A DNA stretch of 64,000 nucleotides from JBCCQH01 sp039024435 (GTDB lineage Bacteria > Bacteroidota > Bacteroidia > J057 > JADKCL01): assembly GCA_039024435.1 (NCBI GenBank), contig JBCCQH010000023.1:1-64000 (forward strand), given 5' to 3'. Below the pieces are notes generated by a model. The model did not search any database, had not been told where the DNA came from, and saw nothing but the letters and a program-made list of their open reading frames with translations. Shown here piece by piece: positions 8,443 to 18,100 of this stretch. Numbering within the stretch: the first letter of the stretch is position 1; each line of letters begins with the position of its first letter. The translations under genes and the position numbers were made by a program.

Positions 8443-10476
8443 TTACCCCACGGTTTGATGGGCTTGCAACAGCGGAAATTCCAAAATGAATTCGGTCCCC
8501 TCTCCCAGTACACTGTTTACCACAATGGTGCCATTGACTTGTTCGACCAGCAATTGAACGATGTACAGGCCGAGCCCCGTAGAACTTTCGCCGGCGGTCG
8601 GCCGGGGAGACAAGCGGGAAAACTTGCGGAACAATTTGGGCAGTTCATCCTCGGGGATGCCTGGTCCCTTATCGACGATCTTGGCCTGGGCGTGGGTTGG
8701 TGTCGCCGCCACGTAGATGTCGACCTGGGAAGCGGGCGGCGAAAACTTAATTGCATTCGAAAGCAAATTGCCGAGGATGCGGTCCAAGGAATCGCGGTAA
8801 GTCGCCACTGGTCCCGGCAAGGTTTCGCAGTGGGTATGGATCCGGGTAGATTTCTTTTGGGCCACCGGGGCAAAGCTTTCGGCAACCTGCCCGACGACCT
8901 TGTCCAACTGCACCGGCACCAATTCTTTGGCCTCCTTGCGCTCCAGATCGACAATCGATTCGAGCTCCCCAATCAAGTTTTCGCCCTGGGAAATCGCTTT
9001 TTCAATCTTTTCCACAAACAGGTGATGAGAAGATCCCAAGAGTTCTGCCCCCTGCATGGCGCCAATCAGGGCACCGACTTTTCGCAAAGGCGATTTGAGA
9101 TCGTGGGCCACGATGCCCATCAAAGCATCTTTTTCTCCATTTGCTTCCATCAATTGCTGGTTGAGGTTGCGCATCCGTTGGAAAAGAGAGAAAAACACTA
9201 CCAAAACCAAAAGCAGCAGGGCCACAACCGTGATGGACACCATAAGGGTCGTATTCTGGCGCTGCAAGATCAGCGCATTCTCCGATTTCAATGCCGCATT
9301 TTCTGCCTCCTTGAGTTCGGTATCGAAACGGATGGTCAGTTCTTCGATTGCCTTGGCTTTCTCTTTGTCCAGTAGACTATCTTCCATGTCGATCTGTTGA
9401 TTTCTCAACTGGTAAGCCGTTTCGTAGTCCTCCGCCGCTTCGGCAATTTTTAAATCCAGATCGATGACCTGCTTTTGGACCATGTAGTCCTGGTTCATTT
9501 GGGCAATGGTGCGAACTGAGTCCAAATGGCGCCGCGCCGAGGCAAGCTGCCGCGTGAAAATGTAATGTTCCACCAACCCAAAATGCCCCCAAATGATGTA
9601 GGTCTCAATATTCGAAGCCTCGGCGTATTCCAAGCACTTCAGATAATAGTAACGAGATGAATCCAACTGACCGATCACCTCAAAAATATCCCCGAGGCTG
9701 AAGTACTGGTAGGCCAGCTCGGCACTGGTCCCCACCGGCTTCATCAGCGCAAGAGATTGCCGGCTATATTCCAAGCTGGATCGATTGTTTTGCCGCGAGG
9801 CTTCGCAATTGGCAATTCCCGAAAGCGCCTTTGAAGCACCGAGTGAATCCCCAATTTCGCGGTTGTGCTGGTAGGAATTGCGGTAGCTTTTGATCGACGC
9901 CGCAAACTTTCCAACGTTGTAATAGATATTGCCCAGCCCAAACTCAGCCATCGCCAAAACCTTCTTCTGAGGCTGATCGCGCACGAGCCGACAAGTCCAA
10001 AGCAGGACTTTTTGCCCATCTTCAAATCTCCCCATTGCCCGGTACAGATCACCTAAAATTGCCGATGAACCCCCCGCCTCCAACGTGTCTCCGGTGCTTA
10101 AATGCAACTGGATGGCCCGGACAAGGTAGGGTTCGGCCTCTTCAAATTGGGTCAAGAAGTACCTCGTCTGGCCAATCAAACTGAGCGATCTCGCCCAAAA
10201 GTTCGTGTCCCGGCGACCTTCATACCTGACCGCCAAATCCTCCGCCACCAGAAGCAGTGAATCGGGATGGAAGCGGATCGCTTTGCGCATCCACTCCAGT
10301 TGCGCAGCCTCGGCGACCGCCGGATCCCCATCAACCCGCTCCATCAGTTGACGCAAAGAATCCTGATTCGTGGCTTTGAGCGACGTAACAAAAAGGGGCA
10401 ATAAAAGGCACCAAAATCCCCGGTGGAAGAAAAACAAACGCAAGCAAAATTGCCACTGATTGGGCCAAATGGGCAT
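8443..10476 (-). CDS. TPR-containing sensor histidine kinase
   Basis: A 677-aa membrane sensor kinase. After a signal/anchor segment (LRLFFFHRGFWCLLLPLFV) come tetratricopeptide-like helical repeats from about residue 60 to 370, presumably periplasmic, then a coiled-coil (EELTIRFDTELKEAENAALK), one membrane helix (TTLMVSITVVALLLLVLVVF) and the cytoplasmic kinase. The H-box is VAHDLKSPL with the phospho-His near residue 458, the N-box is LGNLLSNAIKFS, and the G-boxes are DKGPGIP and GLGLYIV. No receiver domain or response regulator gene is adjacent, so it is an orphan. I chose ATG 10476 over the TTG at 10494. The signal sensed is unknown; Bacteroidota TPR kinases of this shape are common. Confidence 0.92.
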   Translation of the reverse strand: MPIWPNQWQFCLRLFFFHRGFWCLLLPLFVTSLKATNQDSLRQLMERVDGDPAVAEAAQLEWMRKAIRFHPDSLLLVAEDLAVRYEGRRDTNFWARSLSLIGQTRYFLTQFEEAEPYLVRAIQLHLSTGDTLEAGGSSAILGDLYRAMGRFEDGQKVLLWTCRLVRDQPQKKVLAMAEFGLGNIYYNVGKFAASIKSYRNSYQHNREIGDSLGASKALSGIANCEASRQNNRSSLEYSRQSLALMKPVGTSAELAYQYFSLGDIFEVIGQLDSSRYYYLKCLEYAEASNIETYIIWGHFGLVEHYIFTRQLASARRHLDSVRTIAQMNQDYMVQKQVIDLDLKIAEAAEDYETAYQLRNQQIDMEDSLLDKEKAKAIEELTIRFDTELKEAENAALKSENALILQRQNTTLMVSITVVALLLLVLVVFFSLFQRMRNLNQQLMEANGEKDALMGIVAHDLKSPLRKVGALIGAMQGAELLGSSHHLFVEKIEKAISQGENLIGELESIVDLERKEAKELVPVQLDKVVGQVAESFAPVAQKKSTRIHTHCETLPGPVATYRDSLDRILGNLLSNAIKFSPPASQVDIYVAATPTHAQAKIVDKGPGIPEDELPKLFRKFSRLSPRPTAGESSTGLGLYIVQLLVEQVNGTIVVNSVLGEGTEFILEFPLLQAHQTVG

Positions 10477-10568
10477 ATCGTTCTTTTTAGACAATTGACA
10501 TAGACCGCGATAGAACCGTAGTTCAAAGTAGAGCGATGCAATTTACCTCGGCCGAATATCCCATCAAT

Positions 10569-10670
10569 CGAGGCCCATTTTGGCGTCCCTAGCCAGAAGG
10601 AGGGACGAGGAGCAGCCTCAGCGTGCTGGAAAATCCGCCCGGCAAAGTCGCCGGATTAGATTCGCATACA
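10569..10670 (+). repeat. Diverged relative of the MITE-like repeat
   Basis: The block CATTTTGG...GTCC.TAGCC lines up with the other copies (19 of 23 bases identical over the core I aligned by eye), and a second shared block, GGATTA(A/G)ATT, follows at nearly the same distance (87 versus 90 bases from the start of the core). The central hairpin is kept as a different sequence, GTCCCT...AGGGAC. The inverted ends are not recognisable. Probably an old or separate subfamily copy. Confidence 0.5.
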
Positions 10671-10857
10671 GATTTAGACAGAACGGGCTGGTCGATCATG
10701 CTTGTTTGAGCTACCAGGAGGTCAGACAACGTTTTATTGTCGATTGGAAAATTAACCAATCCCAACGTGATTCAAAAAAATTATCCCCAAAAGGCAACCA
10801 GCCATTGACGATCACTTGCGAAACAAGGGATAGCGCACCCTGGCCGGTGCGGATCAC

Positions 10858-11025
10858 TCAGAGGCTATTTAAAATTGGTTTGTGAAATTTGCTAACACAG
10901 ATTTTTTTGTCTCTCGAAGTTCATTTTGGAGTCCATAGCCCGAGCTAGGGGCGGGAAAAAAGCGGAAGCGGGGCGGAAAAAGATGCCCTAGCAAAATCGC
11001 AGAATTAAAGTCAAACCGCCGCTTA
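10858..11025 (+). repeat. MITE-like dispersed repeat, copy 2
   Basis: Same orientation as copies 1 and 3. The left end TCAGAGGCTATTTAAAATTGG is intact; the right end is worn (AAACCGCCGCTTAGA). The central hairpin has decayed (CCATAGCCCGAGCTAGGGG). It is the most mutated of the four clear copies. Confidence 0.82.
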
Positions 11026-11209
11026 GAACACTTCCAAATAAGTCCCGAAAAGATTCCTGAACCATGATAAATGTCATCGTTTTTCGCCGAGGTGGATAAG
11101 TGATCATTTCTCCTTGGGGGGATCCCCGCTCCGGCGGCGGGGCGGGCCATCCGGCAGTCGCTCTCTTCGAGGAGCTCCAACAACCACCTCCTACCCCTAT
11201 CCCATTGCG

Positions 11210-11845
11210 TCAATAGCTCACAAACGGCATCTGCCCGTGAAACTCTTCCGATTCGACCTGCTTGAGCAAGAAATCCGCCAGATCACCACGGGCAATTTTG
11301 GTCCCCGAATTTACGCCGACCCAGCCCACCCGGTAGCTTCCGCGCGGCGGATCATTGGTCAACTGCGGTCCCCGTACGATCACCCAGTCCCGCCCACTTT
11401 GCGCCAGCACCTCGTGGTGACGGACCGCATCGTTGAGCACCTTCGCAAACGCCACCTTCATGACCATCCGGATCAGCTTATCGATGAATTTGGGCTGATC
11501 CTTCTCCGGAAAAGGAAGTCCACCCCCCGATAGCGAGACGATCTTCCCTACCTCCGCCCGCTTCATTGCCGCAATGAGATGGCGGGTACCATCCGTCTGC
11601 AACCATTCCGGAGAACCCTTGACGTGACCAAACAGGCTCACCACACACTCAGTTCCCGTTACTGTCCGCTGCACATCTTCCGCATTGAGGACATCCCCTT
11701 GCTGGACCTCCAGTTGGGGATGACGCAAGGCCAGCTTTTTCGGGGTCCGGACCAGCGCCTTTACCGCATACCCCTGGTCCAGTGCCAGTTTGAGAAAAAG
11801 GCGACCGGTTCTCCCCGTCGCACCAAATAGGGCGATTGTTTTCAT
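11210..11845 (-). CDS. NAD(P)H-binding, NmrA/BVR-B-like atypical SDR
   Basis: A 211-aa single-domain Rossmann protein that starts directly with the dinucleotide-binding motif GATGRTGR (residues 8-15). It continues with ALVRTPKKL, GDVLN and VVSLFG, and has a late WVIVRGPQLT block, as in the NAD(P)H-binding/flavin-reductase-like atypical SDR group. It lacks a classical YxxxK pair. Such proteins reduce quinones, flavins or aldehydes, or act as redox sensors; the substrate here is unknown. It is divergent from an HxlR-type regulator with 86 bases between starts, and family members are often controlled by such a neighbour. Confidence 0.85.
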   Translation of the reverse strand: MKTIALFGATGRTGRLFLKLALDQGYAVKALVRTPKKLALRHPQLEVQQGDVLNAEDVQRTVTGTECVVSLFGHVKGSPEWLQTDGTRHLIAAMKRAEVGKIVSLSGGGLPFPEKDQPKFIDKLIRMVMKVAFAKVLNDAVRHHEVLAQSGRDWVIVRGPQLTNDPPRGSYRVGWVGVNSGTKIARGDLADFLLKQVESEEFHGQMPFVSY

Positions 11846-11867
11846 GTTTTACGATTACTGAATTGAA

Positions 11868-11920
11868 AGCCGTAAAACTAGGGATTCTTGCTTGCACATA
11901 CTATTTTAGCCGTACTAACC
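11868..11920. promoter_or_regulatory. Candidate HxlR operator: direct repeat in the divergent promoter region
   Basis: The heptamer AGCCGTA occurs at 11868 and again at 11908, each followed within a few bases by ACTA, in the same orientation and 40 bases apart. Both lie in the 86-base space between the divergent NAD(P)H-binding and HxlR genes. HxlR regulators bind short repeated sites next to their own gene. The assignment rests on position and repetition only. Confidence 0.35.
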
Positions 11921-11931
11921 TTTTTGTGGGT

Positions 11932-12258
11932 ATGGAAAATCAAAAGATCTACGTCACTCCCCGCTGCCCGATCCGCACCACCCTGGAGCTGATCGGCGGC
12001 AAATGGAAGCTCATCATCCTCCAACAACTGCTGGACAACGAAGAACTCCGACTCAGTGAGCTAAAGCGCCTCATTCCCGACATCAGCGAAAAAATGCTGA
12101 TTCAGGAACTCAAAACCCTCACCATCAGTGGGCTGGTGAACCGCAAAAACTACGGAGAGGTGCCGCCCCGCGTAGGCTACCGCGTGACCGGCAAAGGCAA
12201 GCACGCCCAAGCCCTGATCGCCGAAATGGTGGCCTTTGCCCATCGCTACGAAGAGTAA
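11932..12258 (+). CDS. HxlR-family winged-helix transcriptional regulator
   Basis: A 108-aa DNA-binding protein. The HxlR signature is clear: CPIRTTLELIGGKWKLIIL at the start, LRLSELKRLIPDISEKMLIQ as the recognition helix region, and the wing VPPRVGYRVTGKG. The Cys near residue 11 is in the position that senses electrophiles or quinones in some family members. It is divergent from the NAD(P)H-binding gene and convergent with a nitroreductase, which suggests a redox-stress cluster. I chose the ATG at 11932 (MENQKIYVTPRC); a longer frame from 11836 would overlap the divergent gene and has no family match. Confidence 0.92.
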   Translation: MENQKIYVTPRCPIRTTLELIGGKWKLIILQQLLDNEELRLSELKRLIPDISEKMLIQELKTLTISGLVNRKNYGEVPPRVGYRVTGKGKHAQALIAEMVAFAHRYEE

Positions 12259-12295
12259 GCTCCACCGGCGTTGGGAATCGACTCACTTTAATTCT

Positions 12296-12331
12296 GGGCG
12301 GACATTGGGCCGCCGTCATCCCAATGCCCGC
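12296..12331. terminator. Inverted repeat between convergent genes, possible bidirectional terminator
   Basis: CATTGGG (12303-12309) pairs with CCCAATG (12320-12326) across a 10-base loop, with further G/C pairing outside it. It sits between the convergent ends of the HxlR and nitroreductase genes. No T-tract follows on either strand, so this is only a weak terminator candidate. Confidence 0.35.
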
Positions 12332-12341
12332 TCCTGAGAAA

Positions 12342-13004
12342 TCAGTCAATCCACCGGGACCAGGTATCGCGCTCTTTGCCCAGTTGGCGCATTCCCCCGG
12401 GGATAATCCTGGCTCCGCGCTGGGCCGCATCTTCCGGGAAAATAAAGACCGTTCCCGCGATGATCTCGTCTGCGGGAATCCCCAGGTACTCCCGCAATTC
12501 GGGGCCGCGCAACTGCCCACCCGAAGACCAGTAATTGGGGAGATTGCGGGCCGTAGCGCCGATCAGGACATTCTGGATGGCTGCCCCGGTTGCCGCGATG
12601 TGCTCCATATTCTGGGCATTCCCGATGTAAGTCGCTTGCCGCTTGATGCCGTCTCGGTTGACCTCTGAAGGCTCCGGCAGCCAGGTTACAATGAACAGCG
12701 CATCGGCGGCATCCAGCATCAATTTCAGCTTGCCGGCCTCGATTTGGGCCTCGGTAGCGTAAGCCGACGTCGCCCGGCACTTCTCCGGGCCCAATACATA
12801 AAAGCGAAAAGGCATCGTCGAATTCAGCTCCTTTTCCGCGATGTATTGGCGATGGACCGGATAGTGGTACGGTGCGTGGGCCGCCAGGTCCAGCAACTCG
12901 TCGACGAGCGCCCGCAATTTATCTTCGGCCAAGTCCGTGGAGAAAGGTGCTTCCGCAAGGACTTTTTGGGTCTTGCGGTTTTTAATCGTGGTATCGGTAT
13001 TCAT
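12342..13004 (-). CDS. Nitroreductase family protein
   Basis: A 220-aa FMN-dependent nitroreductase-fold protein. It has the RKTQKVLAEAPF N-terminal region, an LLDLAAHAPYHYPVHRQY block where family members bind FMN, GAAIQNVLIGATARNLPNYWSSGG in the middle, and a LGIPADEIIAGTVFIFP block typical of the C-terminal part. Likely role: NAD(P)H-dependent reduction of nitro compounds, quinones or flavins. It converges with the HxlR regulator, and together with the NAD(P)H-binding gene makes a plausible electrophile-response set. Start at ATG 13004 (MNTDTTIKNRKT); the ATG 12 codons upstream adds a poorly conserved extension. Confidence 0.85.
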   Translation of the reverse strand: MNTDTTIKNRKTQKVLAEAPFSTDLAEDKLRALVDELLDLAAHAPYHYPVHRQYIAEKELNSTMPFRFYVLGPEKCRATSAYATEAQIEAGKLKLMLDAADALFIVTWLPEPSEVNRDGIKRQATYIGNAQNMEHIAATGAAIQNVLIGATARNLPNYWSSGGQLRGPELREYLGIPADEIIAGTVFIFPEDAAQRGARIIPGGMRQLGKERDTWSRWID

Positions 13005-13537
13005 GATTGTTCGGTAATTGTTCTTGTGATATTGAGACAAATCTCATTTAAAAATTCGATTTATCCGCAATATGGTTGCGGTCGGGGAGCATCTTTTTCC
13101 CACAAAGAATCCCCGGCCTTCACCGTGATGCCCGGTGCAAGTCATCCGAAATCGGCATGCGACGAGCCACAAGGTTGCGCGGCAAAAACAGCACTCACTG
13201 CTGAGGGGTCTTTCACGGTGCGACTTTCCCTAAGAGGCGGTTGATAATTGGTTTGTAAAATTTGCTAGTGGAGATTTTTTTGTCCATCAAGGCTCATTTT
13301 GGAGTCCATAGCCCGAGCTATGGGCGAGAAAATAGCGGAAGAAGGGCGGAAAAAGATGCCATAGCAAAATCGCAGAATTAAATTTAAACCGCCTCTGAGC
13401 TGGATCGAAATCTGACAAACGCACGAGGTGAAAAATGTATCCTTCCGCGTCGTCGCGCATGACAAACGAGGAGATGACAATGAATAACCCAGAAAGCCAA
13501 AATGTATCAGAACACGCAGTCACAATCCCCACCGCCG
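13005..13537. other. Gene-free stretch holding repeat copy 3
   Basis: Between the nitroreductase start and the end of the next lipoprotein gene there is repeat copy 3 (13231-13398). The rest (13005-13230 and 13399-13537) shows no gene, RNA or strong hairpin that I can support. It marks the left border of the accessory region. Confidence 0.6.
13231..13398 (+). repeat. MITE-like dispersed repeat, copy 3
   Basis: Ends are TAAGAGGCGGTTGATAATTGG on the left and TTTAAACCGCCTCTGA on the right. The central hairpin is CCATAGC-CCGA-GCTATGG. This copy and copy 4 keep the longest inverted ends (AGAGGCGGTT), so they best define the element borders. I do not see a convincing target-site duplication. Confidence 0.87.
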
Positions 13538-14548
13538 CTAAAACTGCGAAGCCAGCTCCGACTCGACCCAGCTATCGGAATCGACATCGTACAGGCGCAC
13601 CGCCAGGGTCCAGGCGTGGCCCTCCCTGGGCCGAATGACGTAGGTAGGCACCATCTCCCCAGTAATGCCGTCCAGAATCAAGCGGTAGCGGCCGTCCACC
13701 TGGCTTTCGTCGGTGACCAGGCCCACTTCCTTACACTGCACTAGACTCCCTTCGTTGTTCTCGTAACAGCGCGCCAGCGCGACCTGGGGTTCGGTGGCGC
13801 CCGAAGGGGTAAACAGTTCAAAACGCCAGACATCGTACCCCCCGTCCCCATCGATGGGCTCGGAACTCCGAAAACGTCCGAGAAACTGAGTCGCGGGGGG
13901 CACGGCTCCCGGGGAGATTGCCCCCGAGCTTTCAAGCAACTGAACCGCGTAATTTTCCCGCCACAAGCTCCCGGTTGCGGCAAGCGACTGGTAGCCCTGG
14001 GACCGAATTTCGCCGGGACCAGTCAGCTTCGCGTAGGTCAGCGTCGTGTAGGTACCATCACCGCTGGTCTCCGCCACAGCTTGCTCGGCGTAGCCTTTCC
14101 CCTCCGCCGAAAAGGTACGCACAAAATAGCGGTAATTGTCCGTTCCGACTTTGCGCTGCTGGAAGATGACCGCGATCACCTCCCCAATGGGGTATTGTCC
14201 GTAGGCTTGGTAGAAATAGCCCTGACCCGTCTCGCGTTCGAGGAACTGAGTTACCGCACCGGGAGCCAAGGCTTGCGCCGATTCACCCAAGGCATTGCGC
14301 TTCGGTTTTTCCGGATTGACTTCGTGGGGCAGCGTTATCGGGGGAAAATTGGCGAGAAACTGCGCGAACTTTGCTTTTGCTTCCCCAATTTCCGGGGTTC
14401 CGGCCTCCGATATGACCGGACTTTCGTCGGTCGCTTCATCGCCCGCACCATTGGTGGCTTGGGATCCGCAGGCACTCAGGCCACTGGCAAAAAACACCAG
14501 CGCGAGGAGCCATCCGCCCCAATGATCTGCGCGCACTAATTTATTCAT
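13538..14548 (-). CDS. Hypothetical lipoprotein, possible immunity partner of the wall hydrolase
   Basis: A 336-aa protein with a lipoprotein signal: LLALVFFASGLSACGSQ, lipid-modified Cys near residue 27. The mature part begins with an acidic linker (GAGDEATDESP), then a globular domain rich in beta-strand pattern; I recognise no family. It overlaps the upstream 209-aa lipoprotein gene by 8 bases, and that gene directly abuts the wall-hydrolase gene, so all three are probably one operon. A periplasm-facing lipoprotein beside a leaderless peptidoglycan hydrolase is the usual layout of effector/immunity pairs. That role is inference; an accessory or unrelated lipoprotein is also possible. Confidence 0.75.
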   Translation of the reverse strand: MNKLVRADHWGGWLLALVFFASGLSACGSQATNGAGDEATDESPVISEAGTPEIGEAKAKFAQFLANFPPITLPHEVNPEKPKRNALGESAQALAPGAVTQFLERETGQGYFYQAYGQYPIGEVIAVIFQQRKVGTDNYRYFVRTFSAEGKGYAEQAVAETSGDGTYTTLTYAKLTGPGEIRSQGYQSLAATGSLWRENYAVQLLESSGAISPGAVPPATQFLGRFRSSEPIDGDGGYDVWRFELFTPSGATEPQVALARCYENNEGSLVQCKEVGLVTDESQVDGRYRLILDGITGEMVPTYVIRPREGHAWTLAVRLYDVDSDSWVESELASQF

Positions 14549-15170
14549 GGTCAGAAATTTGGTCGGTCAACCACTTGCCATCGGTCTCCAGCAAGGTGAT
14601 TTTAAGCGACGCACTCCGGCTTTGGGTGGCATCTTCCGTCAATTGCTTTTCGCCTTTCAGGGTGACCTGAACGACAGCTTGCCCCTCCGACTGAGACAGG
14701 CTCACGACCTCCAACGCAGAAAACTGATCGAATCCGGCACGCACTGTGACCGGGTCCCGCTCCAAACAAGGGAGGTGTTCGTCCAGCTCCTCTGCTCCGA
14801 ACTCTTGTTCGCAGGCATTGTATTCCGCTTCCAAACGGTTCACAAACCCCTCGCTGAAGTAGGTCGACTCCCGCAAAGCGTCCAAAAAGCTCGCCTTGTT
14901 CTCAATGATGGCCATTTCCGCATCGTTGTAGGTCGTCGCAATGCGCGCCTCGTCCGGGCGTCCGATGTACCACCGGAACATCTCTTCCAATGTCCGCCCG
15001 ATTTCGGCATCTGCGTTTGGCGGGGTATCGCTGGTCTCTTTCATAGCTACCGTTCCTTCTGATTGTTCGTTGGCCCCTTGTTCCTCCGTCGGGGTACAGG
15101 CCACCGCAAACATCCCGATGATGATCAGCACCGACCACCAAACATTTCGTCTTCCGTTCATCGTGGGCAT
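14541..15170 (-). CDS. Hypothetical lipoprotein adjoining the wall hydrolase, possible immunity protein
   Basis: A 209-aa lipoprotein with signal WWSVLIIIGMFAVACTPTEE; the lipidated Cys is near residue 25. The mature region has a disordered acidic start, then a helical part and a strand-rich end (VEVVSLSQSEGQAVVQVTLKG...LKITLLETDGKWLTDQIS) with a DUF4878/NTF2-like flavour, but I cannot name a family. Its ATG follows the TAA of the wall-hydrolase gene with no bases between, which implies coupled translation. Best guess is an immunity or chaperone partner of that hydrolase. Confidence 0.75.
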   Translation of the reverse strand: MPTMNGRRNVWWSVLIIIGMFAVACTPTEEQGANEQSEGTVAMKETSDTPPNADAEIGRTLEEMFRWYIGRPDEARIATTYNDAEMAIIENKASFLDALRESTYFSEGFVNRLEAEYNACEQEFGAEELDEHLPCLERDPVTVRAGFDQFSALEVVSLSQSEGQAVVQVTLKGEKQLTEDATQSRSASLKITLLETDGKWLTDQISDHE

Positions 15171-18100
15171 TTATTCGGCAAAGTCTCCGGTTTTATTGGC
15201 GAAATCCTCTTTCAGCGATCTGAGGTCGGAAATATTTTGATCCACGTAGTCCTTGTAGGTCGAAATGTCCTTCTGGAACAAGACGACCATGGTCAAGGTG
15301 TAGGTCTTGTCCCCCCAAGGTTGGGAACCCACAAAACGATTCGGGGAGACCTCTACGAGGCGGTTTTCGTCGCTGGTAGCATTGTTCCGGTGTTGCGTCC
15401 CCGGATCAAACCACTTAAAGTAGCGGCGATTCTGATCGTCCACCCCTTGCCCAACGATGGTAACGAAGTGATCCGTCGTCCCCTCGTTGTAGCCGGCCGT
15501 ATTTTTGCTCGAGGTCTTCCCGTCTGCTTTGCTGAGGCTGCGGTTAAACGTGTGATCAACGCCTGCCACCACGGGAATACCCTGCGCCAGGTAACCGCTC
15601 AGGTAATCAATCGCAATGTTGGCGGTGCCGGCGGTGTTGAAGGTGCTCTGCTTGTGCTTTTTCGGGATGATGTTTTTGAATTCGGACTTGTCTTCCTTCT
15701 GCACCGACAAGAACTGGCCGAGGCCAGTTCCCCCCACGATGTAGTCGTACTCACCCGGGGCTTCGAGGACCTGACTGCGCTTGAAATCGGCGGGCAGATC
15801 TTCGTAGATGGCGCGGTACACCATTTTTTCCGAAATGTACTTGCACGCCGTCCAGCCGGACTCATTGTCTTCGTACTGCTGATTCGCCGCCGTAGGATTC
15901 GGGTTTTGGGTGCGCCAGTCATCTCGCTCCATCACGTTGTCAATCGTGGCAAAATCATCCGATCCCGATGCTTCCGACTTGGGAGCCGCTGGCTCTTTTT
16001 TCTTGGCCGTGCCCGCGTTGAGGTAGGACAATGCCTTGTCCAGTTCGTTGCCCCAGAGCATAGTATTGCTGAACTCCGAGCGGATCTGGGTGACGACGTC
16101 CTTGTCGTATTTCTGCCGGTACACACTCTTGAATTCTGCGATGTGTGCACCGTTTTTATTGAGTTCGGCCAGCGCCGCGTAGACCGCGTCTTCGTCGGTG
16201 CCCCAACCATCCATGGCCCGAAACACCCGATCCGCAATGCTCGCAAAATCGGGTCCCGCCGGAGTGGAAGTATTGCTGGTTACCGGACGGGCCACCGGCC
16301 GAACCGATTCGGTCGGAGCGGACGAGGAGGTCGTGGGATCGGGGGCGGGATCGTTGCCTTTTACTCCGGAAATCAGGCGGGACTCCGTAGCGCCGCCCGC
16401 CGACATCAAGCCATCCTCGGTATTGCGGAAAATTCTTCGCTGGTAATAGCGAATGAGCTTGCCCATGCCCGCTTCATCCGTACCCGCGTACTCGGCGGCG
16501 TTGGCGGATGTCAGCACGCCGATGGCAGCGAGCTTGGCGCGGACCGCGTCGACATCGTCGGGGTGATTGACCCCGCCAAAACCGACATCTTCTCCGATCA
16601 GGCGTCCGTTGGGCACCCGGCCCGAATTCGTGTCCTGAGTAGTGCTCGTTTCTTCCGACTCACTCCCTTCGGCCGCTCCCTGAGACGTGCCGACGGGCGC
16701 GGAGTCCGTGGCCATCAATGCATTGTCGTCGCGGTCTCCGAGGTCGACAAAGCCGGCCTGGTCCTTGTCCCGCGCCCGCAATTGCCGGGTGGTGTACCCA
16801 AACGTCATCTGGAAATGCGGCTTGTCAACGAAGGATTTCCAGTCGCCGCCCCACTCAAATCCAAGATTCTTGCCGATGCTGGCAATCGTATCCCAGCGCG
16901 GGTTCTTCCAAAGGGCCGCTCCGTCTTTGATTTCCACAACGTCGACCGCCATGCCGTAGTTGTGGAAGCTGTATCCGCCGCCTACGGTAGAAGCGCCGCG
17001 GGCTTTGAGTTCATCCTGTTCCGCGAAGGAGCGGAATCCACCCTGGGGCGGAATCCGGAGCTTGATCCCGTGCTCTTTGTCGGCGATGTTGATGAGCGCC
17101 CGGGCACTGGCGGCCACACTGGGGTGCATTCCGACCATGCGCCGTTCCGAGTGCTTGTCCCATACCGTCGCCGAGGCGTAATCGTTGTCCGGGGCCGTCG
17201 TATTGTCCTCTTCAGTGACCTCGTTTGCGCTACCCGCCGCAGTGTCTGAGGACACGGTGGTATCCTTGGGTTCGGGCGCTTCTTCGACCGTGGTTTCCCC
17301 GGACGAGGCCGCCGGATCTGGCGTCAGATCGTTTCCTTTTACCCCGTTGATCAAGCGCGTCTCCGTAGCGCCCCCCGCCGACATCAGTCCGTCTTCGGTA
17401 TTGCGGAAAATTCTTCGCTGGTAATAGCGAATGAGCTTGCCCATGGCTGCCTCATCCGTTCCCGCATACTCAGCGGCATTGGCGGAGGTGAGCACGCCGA
17501 TGGCGGCCAGTTTGGCGCGGACCGCTTCGACATCGTCGGGGTGATTGACCCCACCGAAGCCGACATCTTCTCCGATCAGGCGCCCGGTGGGTACCCGGCT
17601 CGAATTGCCGTCCTGAGTGGTGCTCGTCTCTTCCGATTCATTGCCCGCGGTCGCCCCGAGTGGCGCGGAATCCGTAGCCATCAAAGCATTGTCATCGCGG
17701 TCTCCCAGGTCCACAAAACCGGCCTCATCTTTTTCCCGGGCCAGCAATTGCCGGGTAGTGTACCCAAAAGTCATCTGAAAATGGGGCTTGTCGACGAAGG
17801 ATTTCCAGTCGCCGCCCCACTCAAAGCCCAGATTCTTGCCGATGCTGGCAATCGTGTCCCAGCGCGGATTGGTCCAGAGCGCCGCCCCATCCTTGATCTC
17901 AACGACGTCAACCGCCATGCCGTAATTGTGGAAACTGTATCCGCCTCCGACAGTGGAAGCCCCGCGGGCTTTGAGTTCATCCTGTTCCGCAAAGGAGCGG
18001 AACCCACCTTGGGGCGGAATCCGGAGTTTGATGCCGTGTTCTTTGTCGGCGATGTTGATGAGCGCCCGGGCACTGGCGGCGACGCTGGGGTGCATTCCGA

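Larger units (their letters stand above)
10477..11209. other. Gene-free stretch carrying two repeat copies
   Basis: This 733-base gap between the sensor kinase and the NAD(P)H-binding protein holds a diverged repeat relative (10569-10670) and a full repeat copy (10858-11025). In the remaining sequence I find no credible gene or RNA. The short frames here run through the repeat and recur wherever the repeat occurs. Confidence 0.7.

Noticed and set aside
10869..11213. Small frames reading FNSAIL.. and SSGYGLQNE that recur at 8.2, 10.9, 13.3 and 36.3 kb
   Set aside because: The apparent conservation comes from the dispersed repeat itself; the frames differ in start and end and carry no protein features.
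15063..17249. Long plus-strand frame (728 codons) opposite the wall hydrolase
   Set aside because: It is antisense to a protein with clear domains, follows the internal repeat of that gene and has no family match. High G+C genes often leave open antisense frames.
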